Source: an uncultured Alphaproteobacteria bacterium
GTDB lineage: Bacteria; Pseudomonadota; Alphaproteobacteria; Rhizobiales; Aestuariivirgaceae
Direction: 5' to 3'
DNA length: 42,272 nucleotides
NCBI GenBank assembly: GCA_937870685.1
Contig: CALMZX010000040.1
Span: 1-42,272 of the forward strand
Shown: piece after piece, positions 37,615 to 42,272 of the stretch
How positions within the stretch are numbered: position 1 is the stretch's first letter
Layout: every line of letters starts with the position of its first letter
Notes under the pieces: model-generated
What the model was told of the DNA's origin: nothing
What the model saw: the letters and a program-made list of their open reading frames with translations, nothing else
Databases searched by the model: none
Program-made: the position numbers and the translations under genes

Positions 37615-40107
37615 TCAGCGCAATGGTGCCTGCTTTGGCCACTCCCGTGGCTTGCAGGTGGAGACCTTGTTGCCTTGGTCATCCCAGACGTTGTTCACGC
37701 AATCAAACCAGTACGGCGTCTGCTTTGCCCAGGCCGTGTCCTTGAACTTTTCCTGCAGCAACTCCTGCGCCGGCTTGGCGTAGGCCTTGTGGCCGCCATG
37801 CCAATTGCAGCCGTAGCGCACGACCTGCTGGGCGCGCGCCAAGGCCTCAGGACCTGCGTCGTTGCCCTTGCTGGCCTTGCCCCAGCGGATGGCGGCCTGT
37901 GTCAGCAAGCGCGGCGCAGACGGTGCCTTGGCAAGCCTGTTGGCCTCGGACCAATCCACGGCCTTCACCATTGGGTGGGCCTTCAACATTGCATCGCGCG
38001 CCGCCTGGGCCTGCGCCAAGGCTTCGTCCTCAAGCACGGGCTTCAGTTCATCGGCATTGTAGTCAGCGACAGCCACGAGACCGGCATCGTCGTCAACGTG
38101 CTTGCGCAACGCACCCAACTGGCGGTCGATTTCCAGCGGGCACCACCAGTTCTTGTCATTGTGGTCGTAGGCGTCGATGGCGGCAAAGCTGTCACGCTTC
38201 GTCTCGATGGCATCGGTCCAGTCCGGTGAGTTCACCAGAATGCCGAAACGCGGGTTGCGCAGGATGGTTAACAGCCACTGGCGTTCGGGGCGCAGTTTCG
38301 GGAACTCCGTCTTGACCGCATCATGGGCGGCTTTCAACTCCGGATTTGCGGCCAACATGGCTTCGGTGTCGGCAGCTTTGGGCATGCGGCCCCGGGCATA
38401 ATCGCGGGTCCAGGCGGCGCGCAGCAGAAGCGCCTTCTGTTCCGGCTGGAATGCGGCATGACCTGCGATGCGGCGCATGGCTTTGGACGGCAACAGGTTC
38501 AGCACCGGCTTTGAAAGCGCGGCGCTGGCATGGGTGAGCGCCTCCATCGCACGGGCTTCATCTTCAGCCACCCAGAACATGAAGTTGCTCAAGCCGTCAT
38601 TGATCGCACCGCGCTCATAGTCCTGACGCTTCGTGATGGCGTCAAACAGTTGCGGCGTAATCAGGGCATCGCGCAGGCGGCGCCCCTCCTCCACATTTCC
38701 GGTGGAGAGGACATGCTGCATGAGCTTAGGAAGCAGGATGTCGATGTAGCCCTCGGAGGTCGCGATGGGCAGCGCCTTGAGGTTGGCGTAGGCCTCGTCG
38801 TACTTGCCGGCGAGCGCCGACAGGCGTGTGGCCTGCATGGCAAGCGCCGTGACCGCTGCCGTTTCAGGTGCATCCCCGCAGGTTGACTGCGCCTTGGCGG
38901 CGGCGGCCTTGGCCTTGTCCCAAAGGGCGGCACGCGTGGTATCATCGGTGCCTGCCTTCAGGGCATCGATCATGTCGCGCGCCGCGCCCGAAATTCCAGC
39001 GGCAGCGGGCTGCAGGGCCATGGCCCTGTCGACATAGGAGGCCGACCAGGCATTCCATTTGGGCCCCATCATCGACCATGGCGCGCGGGACTGCATTGTC
39101 GCCACGGACTGTCCAGTCATCATCCACAGCACCATCGGATGCTTGCGGCTGGAATCGACCAGCGCCTTCGAGAGCGTCGGGCCTTCAGGCAACTGGCCCC
39201 TGACCCACCAGTCATCCTGCTTGTCGCGCACGCCGACGAAATCAATGTCGTAGAGTGCGGCTGCATATTGTCCCTGCGCCTTCGGATCGGCGGTGATTGC
39301 CGCTTCGGGCTGGCTCAACACGGCAACGGTGTTGTCGATGAGGGTCGTCCAGCCCTCGGCCGTGTCCTCCAGATTGGCGATGTAGCCCTGCAATTCGCGG
39401 GTGATGCCATGGACCGACGCAAGGGACGGATCAGCGAGGATGGCGGCTGCCTCGGTGCGGGCCTCCGCCACGTTCTTGGCATTGGCCAGCAGGTTGGCAA
39501 TGTTGTAGCGCGCCGCCGCCTTGTGTGCGGAATTGCCAGAAGCGATGGCCTTGAACATCTGCACGGCCTTGGTCTTGTCCTGGCCATAGAACGCCACGGA
39601 GGCTTCCTGGTAGGCGCGGTCGTCCTGCTGCATCTGGGCCAGTTCAGGCTTCACCTCGAGAGGATCAGGCAAGAGGGTCTGGTCAACGCCCGCACCTTCG
39701 CAGGCCTTCAACACCCGTGCCTGTGCCTTCAGCCACTGCTTGATGTAGGGGTCGGCAGCGCCCAGCTTGGCCACACGGGTTTCCAGCACCTCCAACGGAT
39801 AGGACATGCGGCATTCATATGGAACGTTCTGCAGTTCCGGCATGTCGGGGGCCAGTTCGGCGGTACGCTTCTTCCAGCCTTCACTTGCCGCATAGCCGCC
39901 GAAGAACGGACTGTCCGAATTGATGTCGGGCGCACCGAGACCCGTGAGCTTGCGCCAGCCTGCTGCGCCAAAGGGTTCACGCGCGAAGGCGTTCAGGGCC
40001 TTGTCCAGCTTTTCCGGCGCGCAGGTGGCCTGCGCCATGGCGGGCGAGGAAACGGCGAGCGCCGCAAATGAAATGGCCAGTGTGAGGCCGACAATACGGC
40101 GTGTCAT
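37615..40107 (-). CDS. large secreted/periplasmic protein, unknown function, probably helical repeat
   Basis: 830 residues on the minus strand, GGAGGAA before the ATG at 40107. A signal peptide is clear (TRRIVGLTLAISFAALAVSS, cut after SPAMA at about residue 25). The mature part is helical with TPR-like repeats (KTKAVQMFKAIASGNSAHKA, AARYNIANLLANAKNVAEAR) and scattered aromatic motifs (DDWWVRGQLPEGP, NWWCPLEIDRQ). Cysteines are few and could form disulphides. No enzyme motif recognised. It begins 27 bases after the MBL-fold gene and may belong to the same operon. Host gene; the prophage lies just beyond its 3' end, apparently without damage to it. Confidence 0.8.
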   Translation of the reverse strand: MTRRIVGLTLAISFAALAVSSPAMAQATCAPEKLDKALNAFAREPFGAAGWRKLTGLGAPDINSDSPFFGGYAASEGWKKRTAELAPDMPELQNVPYECRMSYPLEVLETRVAKLGAADPYIKQWLKAQARVLKACEGAGVDQTLLPDPLEVKPELAQMQQDDRAYQEASVAFYGQDKTKAVQMFKAIASGNSAHKAAARYNIANLLANAKNVAEARTEAAAILADPSLASVHGITRELQGYIANLEDTAEGWTTLIDNTVAVLSQPEAAITADPKAQGQYAAALYDIDFVGVRDKQDDWWVRGQLPEGPTLSKALVDSSRKHPMVLWMMTGQSVATMQSRAPWSMMGPKWNAWSASYVDRAMALQPAAAGISGAARDMIDALKAGTDDTTRAALWDKAKAAAAKAQSTCGDAPETAAVTALAMQATRLSALAGKYDEAYANLKALPIATSEGYIDILLPKLMQHVLSTGNVEEGRRLRDALITPQLFDAITKRQDYERGAINDGLSNFMFWVAEDEARAMEALTHASAALSKPVLNLLPSKAMRRIAGHAAFQPEQKALLLRAAWTRDYARGRMPKAADTEAMLAANPELKAAHDAVKTEFPKLRPERQWLLTILRNPRFGILVNSPDWTDAIETKRDSFAAIDAYDHNDKNWWCPLEIDRQLGALRKHVDDDAGLVAVADYNADELKPVLEDEALAQAQAARDAMLKAHPMVKAVDWSEANRLAKAPSAPRLLTQAAIRWGKASKGNDAGPEALARAQQVVRYGCNWHGGHKAYAKPAQELLQEKFKDTAWAKQTPYWFDCVNNVWDDQGNKVSTCKPREWPKQAPLR

Positions 40108-40134
40108 GGTGAGTTCCTCCAGAAGACTCGAATT

Positions 40135-40929
40135 TCAGGCCCCGGTCACCATGCCATCATAGGCTGGTTTGACGTGGGATGGCAGTTCCTTGCACAGCGT
40201 GTCGTAGTCCATGTCGATGTGCATGTTGGTAAGGATCGCCCGTTTTGGTTGCAGGCGGTCGATCCAGGCCAGGGTTTCGGCGAGGCAGAAATGGCTGGGG
40301 TGCGGCGTGCGTTTCAAGGCGTCGATGATCCAGAGATCCAGACCTTGCAAGCAGGCCACGGCACTTTCATCGAGATCGTTCACATCCGGGCAATAGGCGA
40401 TGTCGCCGATGCGAAAACCGAGCGCATTGATGTTGCCGTGCCGCATGTTGAACGGCAGGGCCGAAATGGTGCCCCCTGCTCCCTCGGTGCTGAACGGCAC
40501 GCCCGCCACGATGGCGTGGTGGCGCAGGATCGGCGGATAGTCGCTGCCTTCCGGCGAGGCGAAGCAATAGGCAAAGCGCGACATCAGCATGGAGGATGTC
40601 GGGGCATCCGCCCAGATTGGCACCTTGCGGCGCATGCCCAGAAAGAATCCGCGCAACTCATCAATGCCGTGCGTGTGGTCGGCGTGTTCATGAGTGTACC
40701 AGACGCCGTCAATCTCGGAGACGCCCACTGAAAGCATCTGTTCCCGCAGGTCGGGTGATGTGTCGATGAGAATACGCGTGGTGCCGCCCTGCCTGTTCTG
40801 TTCCAGCATGATGGAACAGCGGCGGCGGCGGTTCTTCGGGTTGGCAGGATCGCACGTGCCCCAGTCGCCACCCACGCGCGGGACGCCACCCGACGAGCCG
40901 CAGCCCAGAATGGTGATGCGCAAGCTCAC
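40135..40929 (-). CDS. MBL-fold metallo-hydrolase (PhnP/RNase Z-like group)
   Basis: 264 residues from GTG 40929 (minus), which overlaps the TatD stop by four bases; the frame is open further upstream but within tatD. It begins LRITILGCGSSGGVPRVGG, with DWGTCDPANPKNRRRRCS, and carries the metal motif THEHADHTHGID (H-x-H-x-D-H). A later histidine (LTNMHIDMDY) completes the two-metal site. This group includes PhnP (cyclic phosphodiesterase) and relatives. The gene follows metG and the TatD gene in many Alphaproteobacteria. The substrate here is unknown. Confidence 0.88.
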   Translation of the reverse strand: MSLRITILGCGSSGGVPRVGGDWGTCDPANPKNRRRRCSIMLEQNRQGGTTRILIDTSPDLREQMLSVGVSEIDGVWYTHEHADHTHGIDELRGFFLGMRRKVPIWADAPTSSMLMSRFAYCFASPEGSDYPPILRHHAIVAGVPFSTEGAGGTISALPFNMRHGNINALGFRIGDIAYCPDVNDLDESAVACLQGLDLWIIDALKRTPHPSHFCLAETLAWIDRLQPKRAILTNMHIDMDYDTLCKELPSHVKPAYDGMVTGA

Positions 40930-41729
40930 GAATAGGCCTCCGGCCGTGGCACCTTGTCGAACAGTCGGAAGAAGTTGTCGCTGGTGATCCGGGCCATGCG
41001 GGAAACCTCTGTGTTGCGGGCTGCTGCCAGATGCTCCAGCGTCTTCACCACAAAGGCGGGTTCGTTCGGCTTGCCACGGTGCGGCACGGGGGCCAGGTAG
41101 GGTGCGTCGGTTTCCACGAGGATGCGGTCCTCCGGCAAGGCCCGAGCCGTCGCCCGCAGGTTTTCCGCCGTCTTGTAGGTGAGGATGCCACTGAACGAGA
41201 CCGTGAGCCCGAGTTCCACACCTTTCTGCGCCAGCCAATCCTGCGAGGTAAAGCAGTGCAGGACGGCCTTGAAGGTGCCCTGCGCCATTTCCTCTTCCAG
41301 CACGCGGGCCGTATCTTCCTCCGCCTCGCGGGTGTGGATGACCAGCGGCAGGCCGCTTTCGCGGGCGGCGGCGATGTGGGTGCGGAACCCCTTCATCTGT
41401 GCCTCGCGCGGCGAGAAATCATAGTGGTAGTCAAGGCCGGCCTCGCCGATGCCGACCACTTTCGGATGCTGGGTGAGCTTCACGAGATCAGCCGCCGTGA
41501 CATCCGGTTCTTCGTGGGCGTTGTGCGGATGCGTGCCGACAGTGCAGAAGACGTTGGCGTGGCTTTCGGCGATGCGCAACAGGTTCGGGAAGCGGGCGAC
41601 GCGCGAACTGATGGACAGCATGAGGCCAACCCCCGCCTCCTCCGCCCGCGCCAGAATGCCGGGCAGGTTCTCTTCCATCCCCTCGAAATCGAGATGGCAA
41701 TGGCTGTCGACCACCCGCATGCGGCTCAT
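40926..41729 (-). CDS. TatD-family metal-dependent DNase/hydrolase
   Basis: 267 residues. The TIM-barrel metal motifs are all present: DSHCHLDF (H10, H12), GEAGLDYH, LVIHTRE, LHCFT and ETDAPYLAP. TatD-family (YcfH/YjjV type) enzymes are 3'-5' exonucleases or D-aminoacyl-type hydrolases acting in DNA repair and turnover. It overlaps metG by four bases upstream and the MBL gene by four downstream, so the three genes form an operon. Length is normal for the family. Confidence 0.92.
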   Translation of the reverse strand: MSRMRVVDSHCHLDFEGMEENLPGILARAEEAGVGLMLSISSRVARFPNLLRIAESHANVFCTVGTHPHNAHEEPDVTAADLVKLTQHPKVVGIGEAGLDYHYDFSPREAQMKGFRTHIAAARESGLPLVIHTREAEEDTARVLEEEMAQGTFKAVLHCFTSQDWLAQKGVELGLTVSFSGILTYKTAENLRATARALPEDRILVETDAPYLAPVPHRGKPNEPAFVVKTLEHLAAARNTEVSRMARITSDNFFRLFDKVPRPEAYS

Positions 41730-42272
41730 GCCTTGGCGGCCTCGGCTTCCGGCTCAATGTAGCGCGGGAACACGGGGCTTGGCGCAGGTAACGGCGTGCC
41801 AGCCTGCAGGGCCTCTTCGAAATGGGCGAAGCTGCGTGACGTTTCCGATACGGCGAGCAGGTCAAGCAGTCTTGCCGCCGAGACTGGCACATAGGGCTGG
41901 ATGAGCAGGCCGACCCGGCGGAGCACTTCCGCCGTCACGTAGAGCACTGTTTCCATCCGCGCGGGATCGGTCTTCTTGAGTGCCCAAGGTTCCTGCCCGG
42001 CGAAATAGCGGTTGGCATCCGCCACAACTTTCCAGATGGCGTCCATGGACTTGCTGATGGCATAGGCGCGGTGCTGCGCCCGGCACTCTTCAAGCAGCGC
42101 CTTGGCTGAATCGAGCATCACCTGATCTGCTTCCGACAGGGGACCGCAGACTGGCACCTTTGCGCCGCAGTTCTTGTTGATCATGGACAGGGAACGCTGC
42201 GCCAGATTGCCGAGGTCTTTGGCGAGGTCGGCATTCATGCGACCGACGATGGCCTCATGGCTGTAGGAGCCG
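41726..42272 (-). CDS. metG: methionyl-tRNA synthetase, C-terminal part (5' end outside window)
   Basis: The minus-strand frame is open to the window edge and reads GSYSHEAIVGRMNADLAKDL, then GNLAQRSLSMINKNCGAKVP, the anticodon-binding domain start of MetRS. About 181 residues are visible, including WKVVADANRYFAGQEPWALK and the helical end with LLIQPYVPVSAARLLDLL. No C-terminal EMAP/tRNA-binding domain follows, as is usual in Alphaproteobacteria. The catalytic part (HIGH, KMSKS) lies beyond the window. It charges both initiator and elongator tRNA-Met. It leads the operon with the TatD and MBL genes. Confidence 0.94.
   Translation of the reverse strand, partial: GSYSHEAIVGRMNADLAKDLGNLAQRSLSMINKNCGAKVPVCGPLSEADQVMLDSAKALLEECRAQHRAYAISKSMDAIWKVVADANRYFAGQEPWALKKTDPARMETVLYVTAEVLRRVGLLIQPYVPVSAARLLDLLAVSETSRSFAHFEEALQAGTPLPAPSPVFPRYIEPEAEAAKA

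Noticed and set aside
1..42272. CRISPR array, rRNA genes, insertion sequences
   Set aside because: No regularly spaced repeats, no rRNA segments and no transposase other than the MuA-type one were seen.

Overview
The window is a GC-rich alphaproteobacterial chromosome segment. Almost all of it (about 1-37,500) is the body and right end of a transposable, Mu-like prophage; the rest is host chromosome. The host looks like a member of the Hyphomicrobiales/Rhizobiales or relatives. This rests on the right-flank minus-strand gene order metG - TatD nuclease - metallo-beta-lactamase-fold hydrolase, on codon use, and on the alphaproteobacterial style of the tRNA. The left end of the prophage (repressor, most of the transposase, left att) lies outside the window.

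Layout. 1-7131: early region on the plus strand, made of tightly overlapping genes: the end of the MuA-type transposase, the MuB-type AAA+ ATPase, a DUF3164 protein, a GemA/gp16 protein, several small DNA-binding proteins (XRE-like, LexA-like, OmpR-type winged helix), a membrane protein and an ASCH-like protein. 7192-8825: a switch-like island with one minus-strand gene facing an ORF6N-domain gene across a 304-base intergenic region full of inverted repeats. 8837-9454: a strong hairpin, a promoter-like site, a Mor/C-type activator gene and a 24-bp palindrome. 9513-11283: lysis cassette (two small membrane proteins, GH24 lysozyme, overlapping spanin pair). 11273-20475: DksA-like protein, gp25/26/27-like proteins, terminase, portal, protease/scaffold, decoration and major capsid proteins. 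The gpF head morphogenesis gene stands on the opposite strand, and a tRNA with initiator features sits behind the capsid gene. A rho-independent terminator (20498-20548) closes this unit.

20566-35273: gp36/gpG/gp37-like connector genes and then a long-tailed, non-contractile (siphovirus-type) tail module. It holds the tail tube, a pair of tail assembly chaperones joined by a classical -1 slippery site, a tape measure with a transglycosylase domain, DUF1833, NlpC/P60 and tip proteins, a tail fibre and small accessory genes. The phage therefore combines Mu-type replication and head with a lambda/B3/RcapMu-style tail. 35314-37428: right-end cargo, namely a YecR-like lipoprotein on the minus strand and three unrecognised genes, two of which form an overlapping pair. 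37429-37614: boundary with the host, AT-rich, with a perfect 16-bp palindrome.

37615-42272 (minus strand): host operon-like set made of the 3' part of metG, a TatD-family nuclease, an MBL-fold hydrolase and a large secreted protein of unknown function.

The points most worth following up are the prophage-borne initiator-like tRNA; the inverted gpF gene, which seems to carry a C-terminal nuclease-like domain; a 22-24-bp palindrome found only at the two places where Mu has its Plys and PI late promoters; the densely folded 7.6-7.9 kb region; and the right-end gene pair.
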